From J051 sp040752255 (GTDB lineage: Bacteria > Armatimonadota > Fimbriimonadia > Fimbriimonadales > ATM1), in NCBI GenBank assembly GCA_040752255.1, contig JBFMFD010000099.1, positions 1-10,402 on the forward strand: 10,402 nt of DNA, written 5' to 3'. A program made the translations under genes and the position numbers. Each line of letters begins with the position of its first letter. Positions within the stretch are counted from its first letter, which is position 1. The notes under the pieces were generated by a model that was not told where the DNA came from, searched no databases, and worked only from the letters and a program-made list of their open reading frames with translations. This document shows, piece after piece, positions 1-7,500 of the stretch.

Positions 1-1
1 G

Positions 2-1732
2 TTTCTGAAAAACCTGCGCGTCATCGCCATTGACGAACTTCATGCCCTGTCGGGCGTCTTCGGAAGCCACACGGCGTTGGTTCTTCGTCGTCTCCTGCGG
101 TTGTGCGAGCGGTACGGCGCGCGCCCCCGCATCATCGGAACCAGCGCGACCATAGGCAACGCTGAACAACTCTTTATGAGGCTCACGGGCCGCACCCCGC
201 GCCTGATAGATGAGGACGGCGCCCCCCGAGGCGAACGAACGCTGTACGTCCTCAATCCACCGTTGACCGACGACGGCGACCGCGCCAGCGCGAACTTCGT
301 GTCGGGTGCGGTGCTTGCTGCTCTTGTCGAGAGGGGCGTACGCACCCTCGCGTTCTCTCAAAGCCGCGTCGCCGCGGAGTTGGTGCTCTCCTATGCGAGG
401 CGATTCCTCGAGGACTCTGCACACCGCGGGCAGGTGGACAGTTATCGGGCTGGGTACACCGCCGACGAGCGGCGACAAATCGAGGCACGACTGTTCGAGG
501 GCGACCTGCTCGGCCTAAGCAGCACGAACGCGATGGAGTTGGGCGTTGACGTTGGCGCGCTCGACGTGGTGCTGATGAACGGCTACCCCGGCTCGCTCAA
601 CAGCCTCCTGCAGCAAGCCGGCCGAGCGGGTAGGCGGGCATCCGAGGGAGCGGCGATCCTCGTCGCGAGAGACACGCCGATTGATCAGTACTACGCGCGA
701 AACCCGAGCCTACTTGTCGAGGCGCGCCCAGAGAGCATCGCCGTCAAACCGGAAAACCGCGTCGTCCTCTCCGGGCACCTAAGATGCGCAGCATGGGAGC
801 GGCCGCTCGCACCGGAAGACGTGGCGTGGTTCCCTGAAGGCGCGGAGGAAGCCATTCGCGAGTTGGTGCTGAACGCGGACCTCGAGCGCAGGGCATCCGG
901 TTGGGCTTGCGCTCGGGCGACCTCCCCTGCCGTGGAGATTGGACTGCGGGGAACGGATGCCGACTACGTTCTCCACCTGAACGGGACGACCATCGGCACG
1001 CTGGAGGAGTGGCGCGCGTTCACCTCGGCTCATAAAGGCGCCGTGTATCTGCACCGAGGAGAGGCGTACCTCGTGCAGAACCTGGACTACTTCGCCCGAG
1101 CCGTCACGCTCGAGCCGTTCGAAGGCGACTACTACACTCGCACGCAAGTCCGGAGCTCTGTCGAGACGCTGGAAGTTGTCGAGGAACGGGAGGCGCTCGG
1201 CGTGCGCGTGTCGCTCGCGGAGGTCGAGGTTACTCGTCAGCCTGTCTCCTTCGAACGACGTCGCATCGTTGACGACGCCTTGCTGGATCGAAACGACCTC
1301 GATCTACCGGCCAGGACCTGGGCTACAACGGCGGTCGTGCTCCTCTTCGATCGCCGCCCCGATGCGCTGGGCGAGGAGGGGGAATGGGTCGCCGCTGTCC
1401 ACGGCTTCGAGCATATGGCGTGGGCGATGGCTCCCCTTGTTGCCGAGTGCAGCCGCAACGATGTCGGCTCAGATTGGGCGGTGCCGGGCGAGGCAAGGGT
1501 TATCGTTTACGACGCCGCGCCGGGGGGCGTGGGACTGAGCGAGCTGCTGCTCGACGGAGCGGAGCGATGGTTGCGCGCGTGCGCAACGACCGTGCTCGAG
1601 TGCGGCTGCGACGATGGCTGCCCTGCCTGCATCCTCAGCCCCTACTGCACGGCAACCGACGAAGCAGTTACCAAGAAAGCGGTGCGCGCGCTCGCGGAGA
1701 TGGTTCTCCACCCCGCGAGCGCGTCGCGTTGA
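2..1732 (+). CDS. MrfA/YprA-like SF2 DNA helicase with C-terminal MZB (DUF1998) domain, 5'-truncated by window edge
   Basis: This is the C-terminal 576 residues of an ATP-dependent superfamily 2 helicase; the reading frame is open through base 2, so the start lies upstream. Visible motifs, in window residue numbers, are the DELH Walker B box (11-14), the SAT motif III (48-50), the second RecA domain with SSTNAMELGVDVG (about 173-185, motif V) and QQAGRAGR (204-211, motif VI). The last third carries HGFEHMAWAMAPL, YDAAPGGVGLSE and a cysteine cluster CGCDDGCPAC plus SPYC (C534, C536, C540, C543, C549). This cluster is the hallmark of the MZB/DUF1998 metal-binding domain of Bacillus MrfA (YprA), a mitomycin-repair helicase, and its relatives. 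MrfA is about 750 residues long, so roughly 170 residues with Walker A are missing here. Family membership is clear. A DNA-repair role is inferred from the family. The gene converges on nrdJ with a 6-bp gap, so it is not in that operon. Confidence 0.93.
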   Translation, partial: FLKNLRVIAIDELHALSGVFGSHTALVLRRLLRLCERYGARPRIIGTSATIGNAEQLFMRLTGRTPRLIDEDGAPRGERTLYVLNPPLTDDGDRASANFVSGAVLAALVERGVRTLAFSQSRVAAELVLSYARRFLEDSAHRGQVDSYRAGYTADERRQIEARLFEGDLLGLSSTNAMELGVDVGALDVVLMNGYPGSLNSLLQQAGRAGRRASEGAAILVARDTPIDQYYARNPSLLVEARPESIAVKPENRVVLSGHLRCAAWERPLAPEDVAWFPEGAEEAIRELVLNADLERRASGWACARATSPAVEIGLRGTDADYVLHLNGTTIGTLEEWRAFTSAHKGAVYLHRGEAYLVQNLDYFARAVTLEPFEGDYYTRTQVRSSVETLEVVEEREALGVRVSLAEVEVTRQPVSFERRRIVDDALLDRNDLDLPARTWATTAVVLLFDRRPDALGEEGEWVAAVHGFEHMAWAMAPLVAECSRNDVGSDWAVPGEARVIVYDAAPGGVGLSELLLDGAERWLRACATTVLECGCDDGCPACILSPYCTATDEAVTKKAVRALAEMVLHPASASR

Positions 1733-1738
1733 GTACCT

Positions 1739-4700
1739 CTAACTGCAGCCTGTTGTCGCTCCGCAACTTGTGCACTTGAGGCAGGTGCCGTTCCGAACGA
1801 GAGTGAACTGTCCGCAGTCCGGGCACGGGTCTCCCTCGAATCCCAGAAGGCGCGCTGTTTGAACCGAGTGCACAGCGTCCGCCCCGACGTTCACGGTCTC
1901 GCGCGTGGGTTGCGGTGGCGCTTGCGTCGCGCCCAGGTAACCCGCGCTGGTGTGGTCCTCGCGCGTCTGTCCGGGCACCGGGATGTCGGTGACGTTCTCG
2001 TCCATCACCTCTTCCTCCGTGAACTCGGGCCCGCCGATGGTGTCGCTGCGGAGGTCTTCGGAAGTCACTTGAACGAAGTCCGTCCTTCCGAGGTAGGTTA
2101 CGGCAAGTTCTCGGAAGATGTAGTCAATCACCGAGGTCGCCATCTTGATCTTGTCGTTGCCCTTGACGATGCCGTTCGGTTCGAATCGAGTGAACACGAA
2201 CGCATCCACGAACTCTTCGAGCGGCACGCCGTATTGCAATCCAAGTGAGATGGCGATGGCGAAGCAGTTCATCAGGCTTCGGAACGCCGCCCCTTCCCGG
2301 TGCATATCCACGAAGATCTCGCCCAGCGAGCCGTCTTCGTATTCGCCGGTGCGCAGGTACACCTTGTGTCCGCCGACTCGCGCCTTTTGCGTGTAGCCTC
2401 GGCGCCGGCTGGGCAAGAGGTGGCGCTTCGCGATGTAGCGATAGACGAGTTTCTGCATCGCCTTGCCGACGCTGGTGTCCGCCGCGGGGATCGCCTCGAG
2501 CACGCGGGCTGCGTCGTCTGCTGCGGTACTGAGCGGCTGGCTCAGCTTGCTGCCGTCTCGATAGAGCGCGTTCGCCTTGAGGCCGAGTCGCCAACTGAGC
2601 AGGTACCCCTCTCGCACATCTTCGACGGTCGCGCTGTTAGGAAGGTTGATCGTCTTGCTGATTGCTCCGGAGAGGAACGGTTGGGCGGCAGCCATCGCTC
2701 GAATGTGCCCTTCGGTGGAGATGAACCGCTTTCCGTGCTTGCCACACCGGCTGGCGCAATCGAACACGCCGTAGTGTTCGAGTTTCAGATGGGGCGCCCC
2801 TTCGACGGTCATCGTTCCGCAGACGTAGGCGTTCGCCTCTTCGATCTCGTCCTCGCTGAAGCCGAGCGCCTTGAGCATGTCGAACCCCCAGTCGCTCATC
2901 TGTTGCTCGGAGAACCCAAGTTTCTCCACACAGAACTCTTCGCCGAGCACGTGATGGTTGAAGGCGAAGCGGATGTCGAACGCGCTTTTGAGCGACGCCT
3001 CCACCTTCGCAATCGCCTGCTCGGTGAATCCACGCTCACGCAACTCTTCATGCGTGATGGTGGGCGAGCCTTCGAGCGTACCTGTGCCGGCGCAGTATCG
3101 TACGATGTCTTCGATCTGCTCCGAGGAGTAGCCGAGTCTTCGCAGCGCGGCAGGAACGGATTGGTTGATGATTTTGAAGTATCCGCCGCCCGCCAGCTTC
3201 TTGAACTTGACGAGCGCGAAGTCCGGCTCGATGCCGGTGGTGTCGCAATCCATCACAAGCCCGATGGTTCCCGTCGGCGCGAGCACGGTTACCTGAGCGT
3301 TGCGATAGCCGTGCGCCTCCCCCAGTTGCAGCGCTCGGTCCCAGGCCTCGCGGGCGGCCTTGAGCAACTCGGTTGGGCACTCGTCGGGGTCAATGGCTAC
3401 TGGAGGAATCGAGAGACCCTCGTAGGACTTCTCCCCGCCGCCGTAAGCCGCTCGACGGTGGTTTCGGATGACCCGCAGCATCTCGTCGCTGTTCTTCTTG
3501 TAGCCGGGGAACGGCCCGAGTTCTCGCGCCATCTCGGCGGACGTGGCGTACGACTCTCCTCCCAGGATCGCCGTAAGTGCGCCGATAATGGCGCGACCTT
3601 TCTCGCTGTCGTAGGGGATTCCCATGCGCATCAGCAACGCCCCCATGTTCGCGTAGCCTAGGCCGAGCGTTCGGAACTCATAGGAGAGTTCGGCGATCCG
3701 CTTGCTCGGGAATTGCGCCATCAGGACGCTAATCTCGAGCACGATGGTCCAGAGGCGGATGGCATGGCAATATCCCTCGACATCCAATTCGCCGGTCTCC
3801 TCGTCGTAGAACCGGACAAGGTTGAGGCTGGCGAGGTTGCAAGCCGTGTCGTCGAGGAACATGTACTCGCTGCACGGGTTGCTTGCGCGGATGCGCCCGC
3901 TGTTCGGGCAGGTGTGCCACTCGTTGATGGTTGTGTCGAACTGCATCCCCGGGTCGGCGCACGACCAGGCGGCGTAGGCGATCTGATCCATCAACTCCCG
4001 CGCGTCAACCGTTCTGGCGACGTCCCTGTTTGTTCGCCACTGAAGCACCCACTCTCTGCCCTGCTCGACCGCCTCCATGAACTCGTTCGTCACTCGGACG
4101 GAGTTGTTGGCGTTCTGCCCGCTGACCGTCATGTAGGCCTCACCATTCCAATCGTTGTCATAGACGGGCACATGGATCGCGGTGTATCCGTTCTGTGCCA
4201 GTTGGATGACTCGCTGGATGTAGTTGATGGGCACCTCGGCGGCCTTCGCGAGCGCGACGGCTTCGCGCAGGCGGTCGTTTCTTTCGGCATCGAACCGCTC
4301 GTCCTCGTTCGGCCACCCGTGCGCTGCCTTCATGATGTGATTCAGGTGTCGGTTCAGCAGTCGTGAGCCGGCGACAAGCGCTGCGACCTTCTGCTCCTCC
4401 ATGACCTTCCAGTTGACGAACGTCTCGATGTCTGGGTGGTCTATGTCGAGGACGACCATCTTCGCGGCGCGCCGCGTTGTGCCCCCGCTCTTGATTGCGC
4501 CGGCGCTGCGGTCTCCAATCTTGAGGAACGACATGAGTCCGCTCGACTTCCCGCCGCCGCTGAGCGGCTCGCCGTCGGCGCGTATGTCGGAGAAGTTCGA
4601 CCCGACCCCGCTGCCGTACTTGAAGATTCGCGCTTCTCGCATCCAGAGGTCCATGATGCCGCCCTCGTTGACGAGGTCGTCCTTCACGGAGAGGATGAAA

Positions 4701-5212
4701 CAGGCGTGGGGCTGCGGGCGCTCGTAGGCGTTCTTACTTCTTTCCGCCTCGCCCGTTTCAGGGTTCACATACCAGTGGCCCTGGGGCGGGCCTTCGATTC
4801 CGTAGGCGAAGTGCAGTCCTGTGTTGAACCACTGCGGGCTGTTGGGAGCGCCGATCTGCTTGGCGAGCATATAGCAGAGTTCATCGTAGAACGCCTGCGC
4901 ATCCTCCTCGCTGTCGAAGTATCCGTGCCGCTCTCCCCAGTGCCTCCATGTCCCCGCGAGGCGGTGGAACACCTGCCTCGCGTCCGTTTCATGGCCCATC
5001 TTGCCGTCCTGCTGTGGAACGCCTGCCTTGCGGAAGTACTTCTGCGCGAGGATGTCGGTCGCTACCTGCGACCACTCCTTCGGCACCATGACGCCTTCCA
5101 TTTCGAACACCACGCTGCCGTCGGTGTTGCGAATCTCCGAACGCCGCGGTTCAAACTCGATCGCCTCGTAAGGCCCTGCCTGCTGCTTGGTATAGTATCT
5201 ATGTATTTTCAT
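1739..5212 (-). CDS. nrdJ: Vitamin B12-dependent (class II) ribonucleoside-diphosphate reductase, long form
   Basis: The 1157-residue protein reduces ribonucleotides to deoxyribonucleotides using an adenosylcobalamin-derived thiyl radical, independent of oxygen. Catalytic landmarks by family homology are the first redox cysteine in HACFILSVKDDL (C171), the radical-site motif NPCSE (N445, C447, E449), the partner cysteine in DDTACNL (C458) and the phosphate loop APTGTI (645-650). A TSCPD-type region follows at about 938-1040. The tail has six cysteines (C1130, C1133, C1144, C1147, C1150, C1156), a ribbon-like module that would re-reduce the active site. The start at 5212 gives MKIHRYYTKQ, the conserved N-terminus of long NrdJ proteins; the frame runs open to 5503 only because it shadows nrdR. 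A GAAGGAG Shine-Dalgarno lies 11 nt upstream. The stop is TAG. The gene lies 16 bp after nrdR and probably shares its promoter. No intein or frameshift is seen. Confidence 0.97.
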   Translation of the reverse strand: MKIHRYYTKQQAGPYEAIEFEPRRSEIRNTDGSVVFEMEGVMVPKEWSQVATDILAQKYFRKAGVPQQDGKMGHETDARQVFHRLAGTWRHWGERHGYFDSEEDAQAFYDELCYMLAKQIGAPNSPQWFNTGLHFAYGIEGPPQGHWYVNPETGEAERSKNAYERPQPHACFILSVKDDLVNEGGIMDLWMREARIFKYGSGVGSNFSDIRADGEPLSGGGKSSGLMSFLKIGDRSAGAIKSGGTTRRAAKMVVLDIDHPDIETFVNWKVMEEQKVAALVAGSRLLNRHLNHIMKAAHGWPNEDERFDAERNDRLREAVALAKAAEVPINYIQRVIQLAQNGYTAIHVPVYDNDWNGEAYMTVSGQNANNSVRVTNEFMEAVEQGREWVLQWRTNRDVARTVDARELMDQIAYAAWSCADPGMQFDTTINEWHTCPNSGRIRASNPCSEYMFLDDTACNLASLNLVRFYDEETGELDVEGYCHAIRLWTIVLEISVLMAQFPSKRIAELSYEFRTLGLGYANMGALLMRMGIPYDSEKGRAIIGALTAILGGESYATSAEMARELGPFPGYKKNSDEMLRVIRNHRRAAYGGGEKSYEGLSIPPVAIDPDECPTELLKAAREAWDRALQLGEAHGYRNAQVTVLAPTGTIGLVMDCDTTGIEPDFALVKFKKLAGGGYFKIINQSVPAALRRLGYSSEQIEDIVRYCAGTGTLEGSPTITHEELRERGFTEQAIAKVEASLKSAFDIRFAFNHHVLGEEFCVEKLGFSEQQMSDWGFDMLKALGFSEDEIEEANAYVCGTMTVEGAPHLKLEHYGVFDCASRCGKHGKRFISTEGHIRAMAAAQPFLSGAISKTINLPNSATVEDVREGYLLSWRLGLKANALYRDGSKLSQPLSTAADDAARVLEAIPAADTSVGKAMQKLVYRYIAKRHLLPSRRRGYTQKARVGGHKVYLRTGEYEDGSLGEIFVDMHREGAAFRSLMNCFAIAISLGLQYGVPLEEFVDAFVFTRFEPNGIVKGNDKIKMATSVIDYIFRELAVTYLGRTDFVQVTSEDLRSDTIGGPEFTEEEVMDENVTDIPVPGQTREDHTSAGYLGATQAPPQPTRETVNVGADAVHSVQTARLLGFEGDPCPDCGQFTLVRNGTCLKCTSCGATTGCS

Positions 5213-5228
5213 TCCTTTGATGTCTCCT

Positions 5229-5717
5229 TCACTCCATGACTCTCGTTGCTCTTGACGCCCCTCGCTTCCTGGCTCGCACGCGGGAGACCCATGCGCCGAA
5301 CTCCTCGGGGTCGTCAAACTCGTGATAGACGCTTGCGAACCGCACGTACGCCACCGGATCAATCTCGTGCAGCGCATCGAGCACCATCCCGCCCAGAACC
5401 GAAGACGGAACCTCCGAGTCCGGTTGCTCCGCCAACTCTCGCTCGATTTCCTCTGCGGCGGACCGGACGACGGCGGTCGGAACCGGCCGCTTTCGGCACG
5501 CAATCGCCATGCTCGCTACTAACTTTTCGACGTCGAACGCTTCGCGCCTGCCGTCTTTCTTCACCACGACCACGGGCTTGCGTTCCACTTGCTCGAACGT
5601 GGTGTAGCGGCGCCCGCACTCCATGCATTCCCGGCGGCGCCGGATGGCGTCGCCATCGCGAACCGGCCGGCTCTCCAGAACCCGGTCCTCGTCGTATCCA
5701 CAGTATGGGCAGCGCAT
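5229..5717 (-). CDS. nrdR: Transcriptional repressor NrdR
   Basis: The 162-residue protein is the nucleotide-sensing repressor of ribonucleotide reductase genes. It has an N-terminal zinc ribbon (MRCPYCGYDEDRVLESR then ECMECGRRY: C3, C6, C31, C34) followed by an ATP-cone domain (about 49-139, beginning VVVKKDGRREAFDVEK). In known NrdR proteins the ATP-cone binds ATP or dATP and sets oligomeric state and DNA binding. Length and architecture are normal for the family, with a charged C-terminal tail. The start is fixed by the MRCPYC terminus and by an AGGAGG Shine-Dalgarno 11 nt upstream (5729-5734). The gene is first in a two-gene operon with nrdJ, so the repressor and its main target appear co-transcribed, which implies autoregulation. 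Confidence 0.97.
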   Translation of the reverse strand: MRCPYCGYDEDRVLESRPVRDGDAIRRRRECMECGRRYTTFEQVERKPVVVVKKDGRREAFDVEKLVASMAIACRKRPVPTAVVRSAAEEIERELAEQPDSEVPSSVLGGMVLDALHEIDPVAYVRFASVYHEFDDPEEFGAWVSRVRARKRGASRATRVME

Positions 5718-5728
5718 CGCTTGGGTGG

Positions 5729-5734
5729 CCTCCT
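5729..5734 (-). promoter_or_regulatory. Shine-Dalgarno of nrdR (AGGAGG, 11 nt before ATG)
   Basis: A full AGGAGG precedes the nrdR ATG with a longish 11-nt spacer. nrdJ also has its GGAG 11 nt before its ATG. The contrast matters because three other genes in this window lack any such sequence. Confidence 0.7.
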
Positions 5735-5737
5735 AAT

Positions 5738-5758
5738 CCGTTCAAGACGGGCGAACGG
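5738..5758 (-). promoter_or_regulatory. Hairpin in the nrdR 5' leader, just upstream of its Shine-Dalgarno
   Basis: CCGTTC (6 bp) pairs perfectly with GAACGG across a 9-nt loop. In the transcript the hairpin ends 3 nt before the AGGAGG Shine-Dalgarno of nrdR. There is no T-tract, so it is not an intrinsic terminator. It could influence translation or mRNA stability; that is inference. Confidence 0.45.
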
Positions 5759-5778
5759 TAGATTTAGCGTCAGCCCTC

Positions 5779-5807
5779 ATTATGGCACGCCATATCTGTG
5801 GTGTCAA
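5779..5807 (-). promoter_or_regulatory. Sigma70-type promoter of nrdR-nrdJ
   Basis: On the minus strand a perfect TTGACA -35 (5807-5802) is followed by a 17-bp spacer and CATAAT (5784-5779), one base from the TATAAT consensus. Transcription would start near 5772, giving a leader of about 55 nt before nrdR. The spacing and orientation to the operon are ideal. Confidence 0.82.
5787..5804 (-). promoter_or_regulatory. Candidate NrdR operator in the nrdR promoter spacer
   Basis: The minus strand between -35 and -10 reads ACACC-N8-GGCGT, an imperfect 18-bp inverted repeat with one arm mismatch. Its arms resemble the halves of the known NrdR box (acaCwAtATaTwGtgt), but it is 2 bp longer. Known NrdR sites usually occur as two boxes one to two helical turns apart, and I see no convincing second copy. 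Placement over the promoter fits repression; sequence support is weak. Confidence 0.3.
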
Positions 5808-5814
5808 GGCTGGT

Positions 5815-5842
5815 CGGCTCGGGTTGCCCGGCTCGGGCTTGC
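5815..5842. repeat. Two tandem 14-bp direct repeats between divergent promoters
   Basis: CGGCTCGGG occurs at 5815-5823 and again at 5829-5837, each followed by a TTGC at nearly the same offset (5824-5827 and 5839-5842). The pair lies between the nrdR promoter and the putative -35 of the haem-barrel gene. It could be a regulator binding site or a chance repeat in GC-rich DNA. Confidence 0.35.
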
Positions 5843-5868
5843 ATCGGGCGGCGACCCGCGGGTAGGAT
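5839..5868 (+). promoter_or_regulatory. Putative leaderless promoter of the haem-barrel gene
   Basis: TTGCAT (5839-5844) is followed by an 18-bp spacer and TAGGAT (5863-5868), which fits a TAnnnT -10 element. Exactly 6 nt separate it from the ATG at 5875, so transcription would begin at or next to the start codon. There is no Shine-Dalgarno in the expected place, although TAGGA could act as a weak one. Confidence 0.5.
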
Positions 5869-5874
5869 TTAACC

Positions 5875-7035
5875 ATGGTTGAAAATCGCACCCTTGGCTT
5901 CCTCCACCGTGTTGCCCCCGGCGCGCTCGTCTCGGCGCTGTTCGTCGGCACGGCGCTGCTTGTCGCACGGTCCGGCACCGCGATCCCAGAGTACTCCCGG
6001 CGCTACGACGTAGCCTGCGCCACTTGTCATGTTCACCCGCCCAAGCTGAACGAGGTCGGATTTCTCTTCGCGGCGCTAGGGCCTGAAGGCGTCGGCTTGG
6101 AGGATCGGGGACCGGCGACTTCGCTCTGGTTGAGTACCTTCGCTGGCAAGACCGGCAGCGACGACATTCTGGGCGTGCCGAACCGCGCCGAGTTGATCTC
6201 ACTCGGCTCGATCGCGCCCTCGCTCACGTACTTCGCTGAATGGCGTCTTTTGAGCAAAGAGAGGCTTGGAGACGGCTCGGTGCGGGATCGAAGCGGTCGC
6301 TTTGAAGATTTCTATCTCACATGGCAGGCATCGCCGGTGGTGTCCGTCTCGCTTGGGCAGCAGCGCGCCGCAACCCAGTACGACGTTTCGCACCGATTGA
6401 GCATCTCGGAGCCGAGTGTGATGGCGACATCCGTCCCCGGGTGGCCGGCTGCGACTTCGAGGCTCACTTCGCTGCGCGGCTTCTCCCCCGGCGGACGCTC
6501 GCCGTTGGTGCGGGTGGCTGCCAATCTGAGCGGCTCGCGAGGTCCAAACGGGACGACGCTGTCCGTGGTGCTGCCCTTCCCAGGGGAACTGTCCATTCCG
6601 TTGACGAGCGAGGCGCAAGACACCGCGAGCCCTGAATTGGACGGAACGCCGAAGGGGGTGTTTGCGGAGCTCTACCATCGACAGGGGCTGAACACCATCG
6701 GAGCGAACCACTTCGAAGGACGTGATGGCAGGTCACTCACCGGCGTCTACGGCACGGCGGAGTGGAACAACCTCCACGCCTTCGCAGGCTACGCGTTTCA
6801 TTCGCGTCCCGCCGGCGATACTGCCTTCGCAACCGTGGACGTCGCGTTCGTGCCCCGGGCCGACATTGCGGCTGGATTGCGCTTCGACGGGGGACCCGAC
6901 CTCCCATCGTCGCTTGCGGCATACGGGTCGGTGATGTTCGGGCCGGCCGCCAGCCCGTTCAAGCTTGCGCTTGAGGCGCGTGCCCGCGACGGCTCTCGAC
7001 CCACGTTCAGCCTCGAGTTCAGCTTCTATCGGTAG
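5875..7035 (+). CDS. Secreted mono-haem c-type protein with likely outer-membrane beta-barrel
   Basis: This 386-residue protein begins with an N-terminal hydrophobic export segment (about residues 16-32, APGALVSALFVGTALLV). Next comes IPEYSRRYDVACATCHVHPPKLNEVG, with one c-type haem attachment motif C48-A-T-C51-H52. These are the only two cysteines in the protein. The 'CxxCH ... PKLN' arrangement is known from envelope proteins in which a short haem-binding N-terminus is joined to a porin-like barrel. The remainder (about 80-386) has alternating, aromatic- and Gly-rich beta-type segments and ends in FSLEFSFYR, suited to a terminal beta-strand with an aromatic near the end. Electron transfer across or at the outer membrane is a plausible but unproven role. 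The gene is divergent from nrdR and has no porin or multihaem partner beside it. Confidence 0.68.
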   Translation: MVENRTLGFLHRVAPGALVSALFVGTALLVARSGTAIPEYSRRYDVACATCHVHPPKLNEVGFLFAALGPEGVGLEDRGPATSLWLSTFAGKTGSDDILGVPNRAELISLGSIAPSLTYFAEWRLLSKERLGDGSVRDRSGRFEDFYLTWQASPVVSVSLGQQRAATQYDVSHRLSISEPSVMATSVPGWPAATSRLTSLRGFSPGGRSPLVRVAANLSGSRGPNGTTLSVVLPFPGELSIPLTSEAQDTASPELDGTPKGVFAELYHRQGLNTIGANHFEGRDGRSLTGVYGTAEWNNLHAFAGYAFHSRPAGDTAFATVDVAFVPRADIAAGLRFDGGPDLPSSLAAYGSVMFGPAASPFKLALEARARDGSRPTFSLEFSFYR

Positions 7036-7128
7036 TGTCCACGCACCAACATCGCGGCACCAGAAAGGAGCGGAGTAGCGAGAGGGCGACGAGCGGCGGT
7101 ATGCTATCCGCTCTGCAGGTGTTGGCTT
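7036..7128 (+). promoter_or_regulatory. Intergenic leader before the TIR-like gene, with an inverted repeat
   Basis: These 93 bases contain GAGCGG (7091-7096) and CCGCTC (7108-7113), a perfect 6-bp inverted repeat with an 11-nt loop. The loop holds TATGCT (7100-7105), a possible -10, but no matching -35 is evident. AGGTG (7117-7121) lies 7 nt before the GTG start and is the likely ribosome binding site. The repeat could be an operator or a leader hairpin. Confidence 0.35.
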
Positions 7129-7500
7129 GTGAGTTGCAAACTGTACTTGGTCTATGACCCAGAACAGGATGTCCATCTTCGTGACCAGGTAGTTCGTTGG
7201 TGTGAATCCTCGGACGGAGCTTGCGAGGTCGCTGACTGGACGCCCCTCTGCGAATATGGGGCGATCGAGCAACAGATGACGCAGGCAGCGATGCGCGCCT
7301 GCGACGCCGTGGTGGTGCTCGTCGGTCGTGACACTCCGAACGCGCCGAACGCGCTGGTTGAAATCGAGATTGCCCGGAAACTTCGGCTGCCCCTCTTCCA
7401 ACTGGTCAGCCCAGAGGCGATCCGGCGCTTCATGCCAGGCGCCGGGCCGGCGATCCCATGGTCACTTCAAGGGTTGATCGAGCAGTTGGCGACGATCTGA
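7129..7500 (+). CDS. Small TIR-like (MTH538/ThsB-type, DUF1863) domain protein
   Basis: The 123 residues are essentially one Rossmann-like domain. Visible features are a first strand KLYLVYDPEQD (4-14), a helix with EQQMTQAAMRACDAVVVLVGRDT (47-69), then NALVEIEIARKLRLPLFQL (74-92) and a terminal PWSLQGLIEQL. The order 'I..A...CDAVVVLVG..T...ALVEIEIA...PL' matches the MTH538 TIR-like fold, the family of Thoeris ThsB. E78 or E80 is at the place where TIR enzymes carry their conserved glutamate. TIR-like proteins may make NAD-derived signals or act as scaffolds; which applies here cannot be read from sequence. The start is GTG at 7129; no in-frame alternative lies nearby upstream. No ThsA-like or other effector gene is beside it. 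Its stop lies in a hairpin shared with the convergent oxidoreductase gene. Confidence 0.72.
   Translation: MSCKLYLVYDPEQDVHLRDQVVRWCESSDGACEVADWTPLCEYGAIEQQMTQAAMRACDAVVVLVGRDTPNAPNALVEIEIARKLRLPLFQLVSPEAIRRFMPGAGPAIPWSLQGLIEQLATI

Noticed and set aside
1714..1728. Intrinsic terminator at the end of the helicase gene (CGCGA/TCGCG stem)
   Set aside because: The stem is only 5 bp in CG-repeat sequence and has no T-tract after it.
2300..3661. 453-codon open frame antisense to nrdJ (+ strand)
   Set aside because: It mirrors nrdJ codons in GC-rich DNA, has no recognisable motif and no start signal; the same applies to the antisense frame at 4436-5239.
1739..5212. Intein or frameshift in nrdJ because of its large size
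   Set aside because: 1157 residues is normal for the long NrdJ form, and family blocks run in order without an intein-like Cys start, homing-endonuclease region or HN-C end.
5213..5503. N-terminal extension of the nrdJ frame by 97 residues
   Set aside because: The extra region overlaps nrdR in another frame, reads as Arg/Ser-rich shadow sequence, and the true N-terminus MKIHRYYTKQ is conserved and has a Shine-Dalgarno.
5718..5778. Cobalamin riboswitch upstream of the B12-dependent reductase operon
   Set aside because: The predicted leader is only about 55 nt, far shorter than a cobalamin riboswitch, and no B12-box sequence is visible.
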